The position numbers and the translations under genes are program-made. Positions 1 to 5,940 of a stretch of DNA of 6,231 nucleotides are shown here, piece by piece. Below the pieces are notes generated by a model. The model saw only the letters and a list, made by a program, of their open reading frames with translations. It did no database searches and had not been told where the DNA came from. How positions within the stretch are numbered: position 1 is the first letter of the stretch; every line of letters starts with the position of its first letter. The stretch lies in contig JBNJEM010000482.1 of assembly GCA_051745935.1 (NCBI GenBank), forward strand, positions 1-6,231, written 5' to 3'. Source of the stretch: JBNJEM01 sp051745935 (lineage in GTDB: Bacteria > Planctomycetota > Planctomycetia > Pirellulales > Pirellulaceae).

Positions 1-7
1 TCAGACG

Positions 8-43
8 GTGGGCTCGGTCCACGAACCCACCGAACCGCCCCAC
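8..43. repeat. Hairpin-forming direct repeat, copy 1
   Basis: Positions 12-38 are identical over 27 bp to positions 73-99, a period of 61 bp. The copy can fold. TCGGT (14-18) pairs with ACCGA (29-33), ACC (34-36) bulges out, and GTGGGC (8-13) pairs with positions 37-43 with C41 bulged. The outer stem lies mostly outside the identical block yet is still complementary. A simple intergenic hairpin repeat (REP-like) is the most likely explanation. A mobile-element end or a protein-binding site is also possible. The element begins almost at the window edge, so it may continue to the left. Confidence 0.75.
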
Positions 44-68
44 TCCAGCTTTTCGCCTAGCGTTTGGA

Positions 69-103
69 GGCAGCTCGGTCCACGAACCCACCGAACCGCT
101 GCC
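69..103. repeat. Hairpin-forming direct repeat, copy 2
   Basis: This is the second copy of the 27-bp block (73-99). It folds the same way: TCGGT (75-79) with ACCGA (90-94), an ACC bulge (95-97), then a perfect outer stem GGCAGC (69-74) with GCTGCC (98-103). Most of the outer-stem bases differ from copy 1 on both sides of the helix while pairing is kept. That suggests the fold, and not only the sequence, is maintained. Confidence 0.75.
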
Positions 104-108
104 AACTC

Positions 109-140
109 AATCAGAGCCCAATCAGAGCCCAATCAGAGCC
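109..140. repeat. Tandem repeat, three 11-bp units
   Basis: The unit AATCAGAGCCC occurs at 109-119 and 120-130, and as a 10-base version at 131-140. The 11-bp period is close to one helical turn, so a protein could meet each unit on the same face of the DNA. Replication slippage is the simpler origin. It starts six bases after hairpin copy 2 and about 230 bp before the large gene. Confidence 0.85.
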
Positions 141-230
141 AGCCCCCCAGGATGTCCGAGCCGGCCACATTACCGGCGCGATCCGCCGAAACCTCCCCAG
201 CGGATACCCGCGCTTGCTTGTCACATACCC

Positions 231-258
231 GGCCACGGGATCGTGGCCGTCCACGATC
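231..258. promoter_or_regulatory. Overlapping, mutually exclusive hairpins
   Basis: GGCCACG (231-237) pairs with CGTGGCC (242-248) around a four-base loop. GATCGTGG (239-246) pairs with CCACGATC (251-258), also around a four-base loop. Both stems need bases 242-246, so only one can form at a time. Such switching geometry occurs in attenuators and riboswitches, but nothing here identifies a ligand, and no U-run follows either stem. It may instead be a chance nested palindrome. If the promoter proposed at 318-326 is the real one, this segment lies upstream of the transcript and could only act as DNA. Confidence 0.45.
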
Positions 259-317
259 AATGCTTGCGACGTCCCTCTTTCTTCAACAAGCCAACCCGAG
301 CACCAGCCAGGCTCATG

Positions 318-326
318 TGTTATCCT
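318..326 (+). promoter_or_regulatory. Possible extended -10 promoter element
   Basis: TGT directly precedes TATCCT, giving a TGn extension plus four of six matches to TATAAT. No good -35 box lies 16-18 bp upstream, which extended -10 promoters can tolerate. The start of transcription would fall near 333, leaving a 5' leader of about 35 bases before the ATG at 368. This is a pattern match only. Confidence 0.3.
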
Positions 327-354
327 GGGGGGTCGAGGTTGGTCGATTTCGCAC

Positions 355-363
355 GGGGGAGGA
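355..363 (+). promoter_or_regulatory. Strong Shine-Dalgarno of the large gene
   Basis: GGGGGAGGA contains the core GGAGG (358-362), five bases before the ATG at 368. The reading frame stays open upstream to position 8, so an automatic call could place the start there. This ribosome site, together with the signal peptide that begins at 368, settles the start. The in-frame codons 8-367 are repeat-rich and read as low-complexity, non-homologous residues. Confidence 0.85.
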
Positions 364-367
364 AACA

Positions 368-3300
368 ATGAGACTACCGCTGTTAATTTGCATGATTCCA
401 CTTCTGGTCTTCCGTGGTCAGGGCATGGCCTCTGGCGCGGACGAGCCGGCAGCACGCTTTACGATCCGCGCGGACTGGTTTGACCGTGGAAACGTCCGGG
501 TCAGCCGCCCCGGCGAGTCCTATGCGGACAAGCATGCTTGCATCTGGAACGGCGGGACACAGCCGAACCAGTCGGAATATGACATCGATTTTCCCGTGAC
601 CGCCGATTACACGTTCGTGGCTCTTTATGCGGCTGACGACTCCCGGCCCGTGGATATTTACCTGGACGGCGAAAAAATTCATCGCGGGTTTTCCGGTGTG
701 ACGGGAAGCTGGCGGACAGCCTCGGCTCAATGGGAGGTTCAATGCACGATCTCCGTAACCGAGGGGCCACACACGATCAAACTCGTTTGCCCCGGCCCGT
801 GCATGCCCCACATCTGTGCCTTTCGGCTGGAATCCCCGCTGGATTTTCCGGCGGACTGGACACTCGACCGACCGGCGGCGGCACGCGCCCGCCGGGCAAG
901 CCGGCCCGAAGTGTCCGGCGTCGAGCCGCACCTTGTCCCCGAACACCCCATCCTGTTGGAGTCGGATCTGGAAACGGAGGTTCTGCCCCTTGAGGAACTC
1001 GCCTCCGGCGCTGAAACGAACAACGAGTTGTCGATCGATGACAGGGTGTTTTCCGAATTGTCGACCCCCTGGATTGCGCGGGTGAAGGCTTCTGGCGGGG
1101 AAGAGGCGATGATCAACCTGGACCCAGGGCGGTTGCGGCAAATGTTGGAACGTCTGGTCCGCTGGATCGACGATTTTCGCACCATGCCCGGCGTCGGGCC
1201 CAATTTCCTCCAGCCGCGGCGAGCCCGGGCTTTGAAGATCAAGGCCAAACTGGACCGTCTTTCCCGTGCCCCCGACAACCGCGGCAAATGGGAGGAATTC
1301 CTTTCACTCTACCTCCCCGCGACGCGGCTCCAACGCGACGTTGGCCTGAGCAACCCGTTGCTGGATTTCGACCGGTTATTGTTGGTACGCCGCGGTCGCG
1401 CCAGTCCCCGGATGGGTTTGCCACAGAACTGGCAGAGCAATTGCGTGCTTCCGCGAAGCGGCTTCGACGACGAGATCGCCGTCCTTTCGCCGGTGCGCCC
1501 GGCAGGAACGCTCAGTACGCTTTACAGGCCCGACAAGGAGGTGTTCGTCGGGGATGTGGACCTGCATTTCGACGCCGGCAAAATGCTGTTCTCCTCAATC
1601 GGGTCGCATGATCGCTGGCAGATTTTCGAAATCAAGGCCGACGGGACCGGGCTCCGCCAGGTCACTCTGGGCGACCAGAAAGACGTTGACAACTACGACG
1701 CCTGCTACCTTCCGGACGGCCGGATCATTTTCGGTTCCACGGCATCCATGGTTGCGGTTCCCTGTGTCAACGGGAGCACCCGGGTGGCGAACCTGTATAT
1801 CATGGACGAAGATGGCACGGGAATCCGGCAGCTCTGTTTCGACCAGGAACACAACTGGTACCCCACGGTCCTGGAAAACGGCCGCGTCTTGTATTTGCGA
1901 TGGGAATACACCGATACGCCACACAGTCACGATCGGGTGTTATTCCATATGAATCCCGACGGCACCGGCCAGATGGAATATTACGGCAGCAACTCTTACT
2001 GGCCAAACTCGCTGTTCTACGCCCGGCCGATTCCCGATCACCCCACGAAGTTCGTGGGCATCGTCAGTGGCCACCACGGGGTGCCGCGGATGGGCGAGCT
2101 CGTGCTGTTCGATTCGGCACGCGGCCGCCGCGAGGCTGAAGGAGCGATCCAGCGGATCCCGGGCCATGGGCGCGAGGTCGAGGCCAGGATCGAGGACAAT
2201 TTGGTGGACGATTCATGGCCCAAATTTCTGCACCCATTCCCGCTCAGCGACAAGTACTTCCTGGTGGCCGCTCAGCCGGCTCCCGAATCTCCCTGGGCAA
2301 TCTATCTGGCGGACGCTTTCGACAATATGGTGCTGATCAAGCAACAGCCGGGTGACGCGCTGCTGGAACCGGTGCCCCTGCGCGAAACAAAGAAGCCGCC
2401 GGTGATTCCCGACCGTGTTGACCTCGCCCGCGACGATGCCCGGGTGTACATGTCCGATGTCCATGCCGGCGACGGATTGAAGGGCATCCCGCGAGGAACG
2501 GTCAAGAAGTTGCGTCTGATCAGCTACCACTATCTGTATCCGGGAATGGGTGGCCCGCAGGGCGTGGTCGGCATGGAAGGACCATGGGATATCAAGCGAA
2601 TTGTCGGCACCGTGCCTGTTGAGGAGGACGGCTCGGCCATGTTTCGGGTACCGGCGAACACGCCGATTGCCGTTCAGCCTCTGGATGAGGAAGGTAAAGC
2701 CCTGCAGCTGATGCGCAGTTGGTTCACGGCAATGCCCGGCGAAGTGCTGTCCTGCGTGGGCTGCCATGAGAGCCAGAACACCGCGCCGCCCGCCAAGATG
2801 ACCCAGGCAATGCGAATCCCCCCCGCCGAAATCACGCCCTGGCACGGGCCGGCGCGAGGTTTCAGTTTCGAACGCGAAGTGCAACCGGTCCTCGACGAGT
2901 ACTGTATCGGCTGTCACGACGGGCAATCCCGCGAGGGGGACAAGCCGCTTGCCGACTTGCGAGGTTCGCGGCGGATTACGGACTACAGCAGTGCGTACCA
3001 CGACGGTGGCGAGGACGCAGGGCACTTTTCAACATCGTACGTGGAGCTACACCGTTTCGTGCGCCGGCCCGGCTTGGAAAGCGACTACCACCTGTTAACG
3101 CCGATGGAATTCCACGCGGACACGACACAACTTGTACAACTGCTGGCCAAAAACCATCACGGCGTCCAGCTTGACGAAGAAGCCTGGGACCGGCTGATCA
3201 CCTGGATAGACCTGAATGCGCCGTTCCATGGAACGTGGGGGGAGATTGCCGGGCGGAACAAGGTTGCCCCCTTTGCCCAACGCCGGCGCGAGCTGCGCGA

Positions 3301-4339
3301 ACTGTACGCCGATATGCACGACGACCCGGAGATGATCCCTGACACAGGGCAAACCGCCGTGAATCCGATCGCGCCGACTCCCCGGCGGGCCGCGGCGGCG
3401 GAACCGCCCACGTGTCCCGACTGGCCTTTTGGCGCCGAAGAGGCGAAGCGGCGCCAGCAGGCGGACGGCCCCGCGGAGCAGACGGTGGAATTGGCCGAAG
3501 GCGTGTCGTTGAAGATGGTGCGCATTCCCGCCGGTGAGTTCATCATGGGCGGCAGCGCGGGGCAAGCCGATGAGCGGCCGCCCTGCCGGGTGGCGGTTGA
3601 TGAGCCGTTTTGGATGGGGGCGTTGGAAATCACCAATCGACAGTTCGCCCTGTTCGACCCGCTGCACGACAGTGGGGTCGAGTCGCGATTCGCCATGCAA
3701 TTCGGCGTGCGGGGCTTCTATGTCAATGGTTCCGAGCAGCCCGTCGTGCGGGTTTCTTGGCAAAAGGCCATGGCGTTCTGCCGGTGGCTGTCGCGGAAGA
3801 CGGGCCGGCGGTTCACTCTGCCGACCGAGGCTCAATGGGAGTATGCCTGCCGGGCCGGTACCGCGACGCCGCTGTTCTACGGCGACCTGGACACCGACTT
3901 TGGCGAGTTTGCCAATCTGGCCGACGCCACCCTCTCTGAATACGTGTGCCATCCCTATCGGAAGGATCGCGTACCGCTGGCCAATGCCAGCCCGTACGAC
4001 GACTGGATTCCCAAAGACCCGCGGTACGACGACGGTGGATTCGTTTCCGACGGCGTGGGCAACTACCGGCCCAACGCGTGGGGACTATACGATATGCACG
4101 GCAACGTGTGGGAGTGGACCCGCTCCGACTTTCGCCCCTATCCCTACCGCCGCGACGATGGCCGCAACGGGCTGTCGCCGGAGACGAACAAAGTTGTCCG
4201 CGGCGGATCGTGGCGCGATCGGCCGCTTCGGGCCCGCTCAGCCTTCCGGCTGTCCTACCGGCCCTGCCAGCCCGTCTATAACGTGGGGTTTCGCGTCGTC
4301 TGCGAGGAAATATCGCCCGTGGTGGCGACCCGAGAGTGA
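368..4339 (+). CDS. Secreted CBM / hydrazine-synthase-alpha-like dihaem / SUMF1-like fusion protein
   Basis: This is a 1323-residue exported protein of unknown reaction. Residues 1-24 form a signal peptide (MRLPLLICMIPLLVF core, probable cleavage after ASGA). Residues 28-156 resemble a carbohydrate-binding beta-sandwich (CBM6/35-like). Residues 157-390 are a largely helical linker without a recognised family. Residues 392-680 look like a TolB/PD40 beta-propeller with DGTG turns at 425, 482 and 531. Residues 745-815 match the hydrazine synthase alpha middle domain, with haem site CVGCH (796-800). Residues 832-960 form a second cytochrome c part with CIGCH (846-850). Residues 1040-1313 are FGE/SUMF1-like, with LPTEAQWEYACR (1151-1162), GLYDMHGNVWEW (1239-1250), VRGGSW and GFR. 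The FGE catalytic cysteine pair appears replaced by Ala1292 and Tyr1297, and the tyrosine four residues after the first haem histidine of hydrazine synthase is Asn804. I therefore do not call it a hydrazine synthase or a sulfatase-activating enzyme. The family calls are firm; the function is open. Haem attachment implies periplasmic maturation. Confidence 0.93.
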   Translation: MRLPLLICMIPLLVFRGQGMASGADEPAARFTIRADWFDRGNVRVSRPGESYADKHACIWNGGTQPNQSEYDIDFPVTADYTFVALYAADDSRPVDIYLDGEKIHRGFSGVTGSWRTASAQWEVQCTISVTEGPHTIKLVCPGPCMPHICAFRLESPLDFPADWTLDRPAAARARRASRPEVSGVEPHLVPEHPILLESDLETEVLPLEELASGAETNNELSIDDRVFSELSTPWIARVKASGGEEAMINLDPGRLRQMLERLVRWIDDFRTMPGVGPNFLQPRRARALKIKAKLDRLSRAPDNRGKWEEFLSLYLPATRLQRDVGLSNPLLDFDRLLLVRRGRASPRMGLPQNWQSNCVLPRSGFDDEIAVLSPVRPAGTLSTLYRPDKEVFVGDVDLHFDAGKMLFSSIGSHDRWQIFEIKADGTGLRQVTLGDQKDVDNYDACYLPDGRIIFGSTASMVAVPCVNGSTRVANLYIMDEDGTGIRQLCFDQEHNWYPTVLENGRVLYLRWEYTDTPHSHDRVLFHMNPDGTGQMEYYGSNSYWPNSLFYARPIPDHPTKFVGIVSGHHGVPRMGELVLFDSARGRREAEGAIQRIPGHGREVEARIEDNLVDDSWPKFLHPFPLSDKYFLVAAQPAPESPWAIYLADAFDNMVLIKQQPGDALLEPVPLRETKKPPVIPDRVDLARDDARVYMSDVHAGDGLKGIPRGTVKKLRLISYHYLYPGMGGPQGVVGMEGPWDIKRIVGTVPVEEDGSAMFRVPANTPIAVQPLDEEGKALQLMRSWFTAMPGEVLSCVGCHESQNTAPPAKMTQAMRIPPAEITPWHGPARGFSFEREVQPVLDEYCIGCHDGQSREGDKPLADLRGSRRITDYSSAYHDGGEDAGHFSTSYVELHRFVRRPGLESDYHLLTPMEFHADTTQLVQLLAKNHHGVQLDEEAWDRLITWIDLNAPFHGTWGEIAGRNKVAPFAQRRRELRELYADMHDDPEMIPDTGQTAVNPIAPTPRRAAAAEPPTCPDWPFGAEEAKRRQQADGPAEQTVELAEGVSLKMVRIPAGEFIMGGSAGQADERPPCRVAVDEPFWMGALEITNRQFALFDPLHDSGVESRFAMQFGVRGFYVNGSEQPVVRVSWQKAMAFCRWLSRKTGRRFTLPTEAQWEYACRAGTATPLFYGDLDTDFGEFANLADATLSEYVCHPYRKDRVPLANASPYDDWIPKDPRYDDGGFVSDGVGNYRPNAWGLYDMHGNVWEWTRSDFRPYPYRRDDGRNGLSPETNKVVRGGSWRDRPLRARSAFRLSYRPCQPVYNVGFRVVCEEISPVVATRE

Positions 4340-4600
4340 GCGGTGGCGGCGGTCAACCCTTCATCATGACTGTTCAGGACTTTCTGGGGCGGTCAGGGTT
4401 TGAAGAAGCCCCTGGACAGCGCGCAGGCCGCCGTCCGCCGTCATGCGTCATGATCCTGGGTACTCCAACGCGTGGCCGAGCGGACTCTGGCCTCGCGGTT
4501 AAACGGGGTACGTCATAAGGGATTTGTCATCCCGAAGCCAGGATTCGACTTCAGACGGCTAAAGTATACCGGTCGCGGATGACTTTCTCCGCCGCGAGTC
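4340..4600. other. Intergenic stretch without a supported gene
   Basis: I see no gene here. An 8-bp inverted pair, ATCATGAC (4363-4370) and GTCATGAT (4447-4454), brackets the first part. A weak stem, CAGGG (4394-4398) with CCCTG (4410-4414), has no T-run, so it is not a convincing terminator for the upstream gene. Around 4526-4550 the bases GTCATCCCGAAGCCAGGATT recall dispersed intergenic repeats of the GTCATCCCG...GGATCC kind, but the arms are too degraded to call an element. Confidence 0.6.
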
Positions 4601-4800
4601 CGACCAACGGGAGGACGGCTTGCGTCGGGCCGCTTTCCATCCGGAAGAATCCAACCGCCTGAAATATATTGCCCCTTTTCGAATTCCCGGAGCCCCTGTA
4701 GCATGGGATGGAAGCCGTAATAAACGAGTTTGCCCCTAAGGCGGCAGGGCCGCCAACCAAATAGGGTGCCCGCACAGGGACGGTGCGCTCCCGTTGGTCG
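4601..4800. repeat. 200-bp segment bounded by 13-bp perfect inverted repeats
   Basis: CGACCAACGGGAG (4601-4613) and its exact reverse complement (4788-4800) enclose 174 bp. No target-site duplication is visible on the flanks and there is no transposase. A minus-strand frame (4551-4805, GTG start, 84 codons) runs through the whole segment but has no clear ribosome site or recognised domain. A small non-autonomous element or other dispersed repeat is possible. A chance inverted pair is less likely at 13 bp within 200 bp but is not excluded. Confidence 0.4.
4740..4754. repeat. Short GC hairpin
   Basis: GGCGGC (4740-4745) and GCCGCC (4749-4754) form a six-pair GC stem around the loop AGG. No T-run follows on the plus strand. 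It lies inside the 200-bp inverted-repeat segment, so it may be part of that element. Confidence 0.5.
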
Positions 4801-4812
4801 CTCACGTCAAGG

Positions 4813-4833
4813 ATGCGCGCACCGTGCGCGCAT
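4813..4833. repeat. Perfect 10-bp palindromic stem
   Basis: ATGCGCGCAC (4813-4822) and GTGCGCGCAT (4824-4833) are exact reverse complements around a single C. As RNA this would be a nine-pair stem with a CCG loop. No T-run follows, so it is not an intrinsic terminator. It ends 76 bases before the exporter start codon and could be an operator-like palindrome, a leader hairpin, or part of the adjacent repeat. A possible alternative ATG for the exporter (4832) lies in its right arm. Confidence 0.6.
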
Positions 4834-4864
4834 GTTACGCCCTAAGGCTCTAAAAAGGTCGGCG

Positions 4865-4904
4865 AGCGGCACGGGAGAGAGCGGCACCGTAGCGGCACGG
4901 GAGA
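4865..4904 (+). promoter_or_regulatory. Duplicated leader motif carrying the exporter's ribosome site
   Basis: AGCGGCACGGGAGA occurs at 4865-4878 and again at 4891-4904, with the truncated form AGCGGCAC at 4880-4887. The second copy supplies GGGAG (4899-4903), six bases before the GTG at 4910, which is good Shine-Dalgarno spacing. The first copy has the same GGGAG core but no start codon at suitable distance. Local duplication of the ribosome site is the likely origin. Confidence 0.65.
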
Positions 4905-4909
4905 TAGAC

Positions 4910-5527
4910 GTGTTCGGGTTCCTTGTCACGGCAGTCACCATTTCACTCTCGGGCGTTATGGCTCCAGGACCAATCACCGCCGCGACCTTGGCGGCGGGAA
5001 CCCGCGCCCGCCACGCCGGCGCGCTGATCGCCCTAGGGCACCTGGTCGTGGAACTTCCTCTGATCGTCATGCTTGTTGCCGGAGTGGGCAAGTTTTTTCA
5101 ATCCAGTGGGACCAGGATCGGCATCGGACTAGCTGGGGGAGCCTTTTTGTTGCTGATGGGGATTCAACTCCTGTTCAGCCTGCGAAGGAACGAGGACGCC
5201 GTTGAGGTCGCGCCACAACGCCATCCATTCTGGTCCGGTGTCGTTCTCACGGCAGCCAACCCGTATTTCCTTGTTTGGTGGGCCACGGTCGGGCTCGCGC
5301 TGACAATTCAGGCGATGGAATTTGGCCTGTTGGTTCTGGGATTATTCGTTCTGGTTCATTGGTTGTGCGACTTGAGTTGGCTGGAGGTGCTGTCGCTGAT
5401 GGGGTTCAAGGGGGCGGAGGCTTTCGGCCAGGGAAGCCAGAAGATCGTATCTGCCGTTTGCGGCGCACTGTTGATCGGCTTCGGCCTAAAGTTCGTTTGG
5501 GATGCGGGCGCCAAGATCGCCGGATGA
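4910..5527 (+). CDS. LysE/RhtB-family inner-membrane exporter
   Basis: This is a 205-residue protein, the usual length of LysE/RhtB amino-acid and metabolite exporters, which move substrates out across the inner membrane using the ion gradient. Residues 15-21 (GVMAPGP) form the family's N-terminal GxxxPGP-type signature, and TAANPYFLVWW (114-124) matches the conserved Asn-Pro segment before a later helix. Hydrophobic segments lie near 3-23, 37-61, 70-90, 109-133, 138-160 and 178-197, so about six membrane helices. The charged stretch 92-106 is the expected central loop. I chose the GTG because it has a well-spaced GGGAG and begins at the first helix. The frame stays open upstream to 4730, and an ATG at 4832 would add 26 mostly basic and polar residues unlike the family. 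The substrate cannot be read from the sequence. It stands alone between two long noncoding regions, so it is probably transcribed separately. Confidence 0.88.
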   Translation: MFGFLVTAVTISLSGVMAPGPITAATLAAGTRARHAGALIALGHLVVELPLIVMLVAGVGKFFQSSGTRIGIGLAGGAFLLLMGIQLLFSLRRNEDAVEVAPQRHPFWSGVVLTAANPYFLVWWATVGLALTIQAMEFGLLVLGLFVLVHWLCDLSWLEVLSLMGFKGAEAFGQGSQKIVSAVCGALLIGFGLKFVWDAGAKIAG

Positions 5528-5721
5528 CGGAAATCAACTCCAGCGTTGTATAAATCGGAGAACGGAATCCTCCCGAGTATCCCATTTCATAGCGTCACCC
5601 CCTCTTCGACGGGCAACGTTGAACGGCTCTTCCGCCCGTGTTTTCTGCAACACCGGGATCTGCTTTAACCACGGAGGACACAACCTTCAGAGAGATCATC
5701 GTTGACCCGTGTTCTGCCTAA
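5528..5721. other. Intergenic stretch downstream of the exporter
   Basis: I see no gene. It holds a possible terminator (5609-5646) and AACCACGGAGGACAC (5667-5681), a word I recognise from dispersed intergenic repeats. Short open frames across it have no domain and no good ribosome site. Confidence 0.6.
5609..5646 (+). terminator. Weak candidate intrinsic terminator of the exporter gene
   Basis: ACGGGC (5609-5614) pairs with GCCCGT (5634-5639), followed by GTTTTCT. The 19-base loop is long, though CGG and CCG inside it could extend the fold. It begins 81 bases after the exporter stop codon. The orientation and the short T-run fit, but the stem is only six pairs. Confidence 0.3.
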
Positions 5722-5780
5722 CTTCATCATTCGAAATTCCTTGCTCGATATTCGATATTCCCTCCGTGCTCCTTGTGGTT
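5667..5780. repeat. Inverted pair of CACGGAGGACAC-type repeat words
   Basis: AACCACGGAGGACAC (5667-5681) has a diverged inverted partner at 5766-5780 (GTGCTCCTTGTGGTT), matching at 10 of 15 positions. Both resemble a word family I recall as common in intergenic DNA of planctomycetes and related bacteria. The right partner lies inside the 219-bp element described at 5722-5940, so the elements overlap or are nested. Confidence 0.35.
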
Positions 5781-5940
5781 CCAAAAGTTTCCGTGAACTT
5801 TGGGGCCTTCGCAGTCCAAAATGCAATCGTCCTTTTACGGGGTCAATGGCCCATGGACAATGAGCGCACGGGGGATACGGATGGCGGCTGGAAAGGGAAT
5901 TGAATATTGAATATCGAACAAGGAATCATGAATGACGAAG
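5722..5940. mobile_element. MITE-like element with 39-bp imperfect terminal inverted repeats
   Basis: The left arm 5722-5760 and the reverse complement of the right arm 5902-5940 match without gaps at 33 of 39 positions, enclosing 141 bp. The left arm also contains a 7-bp tandem, CGATATT at 5746-5752 and 5753-5759. There is no transposase gene, and I see no clear target-site duplication. A frame from 5709 to 5903 reads through it but looks like noise translated from the repeat. The arm sequence resembles GAATATCGAA-rich repeats that I recall as dispersed in planctomycete-type genomes. A non-autonomous mobile element or a structured intergenic repeat fits best. Confidence 0.6.

Noticed and set aside
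8..367. N-terminal extension of the large protein from a GTG at 8, or ATGs at 152 or 260
   Set aside because: The segment encodes repeats and low-complexity residues. The ATG at 368 has a strong Shine-Dalgarno and begins a proper signal peptide.
383..1141. Long minus-strand open frame inside the large gene
   Set aside because: It is a shadow of the GC-rich coding strand, with no domain or ribosome site. The same applies to 2213-3025 and 3095-3952.
368..4339. Calling the large gene hzsA and inferring anammox metabolism
   Set aside because: The protein is much longer than a hydrazine synthase alpha subunit, the key tyrosine seems absent, and no beta or gamma subunit gene is nearby.
3534..4403. 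Plus-strand 289-codon frame overlapping the FGE-like domain
   Set aside because: It is out of frame with a clear conserved domain, and its translation is low-complexity and without homology that I recognise.
4471..4555. tRNA-like signals: TGGCCGAGCGG resembling a D-arm (4473-4483) and TTCGACT resembling a T-loop near 4543
   Set aside because: No anticodon stem, T stem or acceptor stem pairs in register, so it is not a tRNA.
5709..5903. 64-codon open frame downstream of the exporter
   Set aside because: It starts just outside the left inverted repeat and reads the repeat as protein, with no ribosome site.
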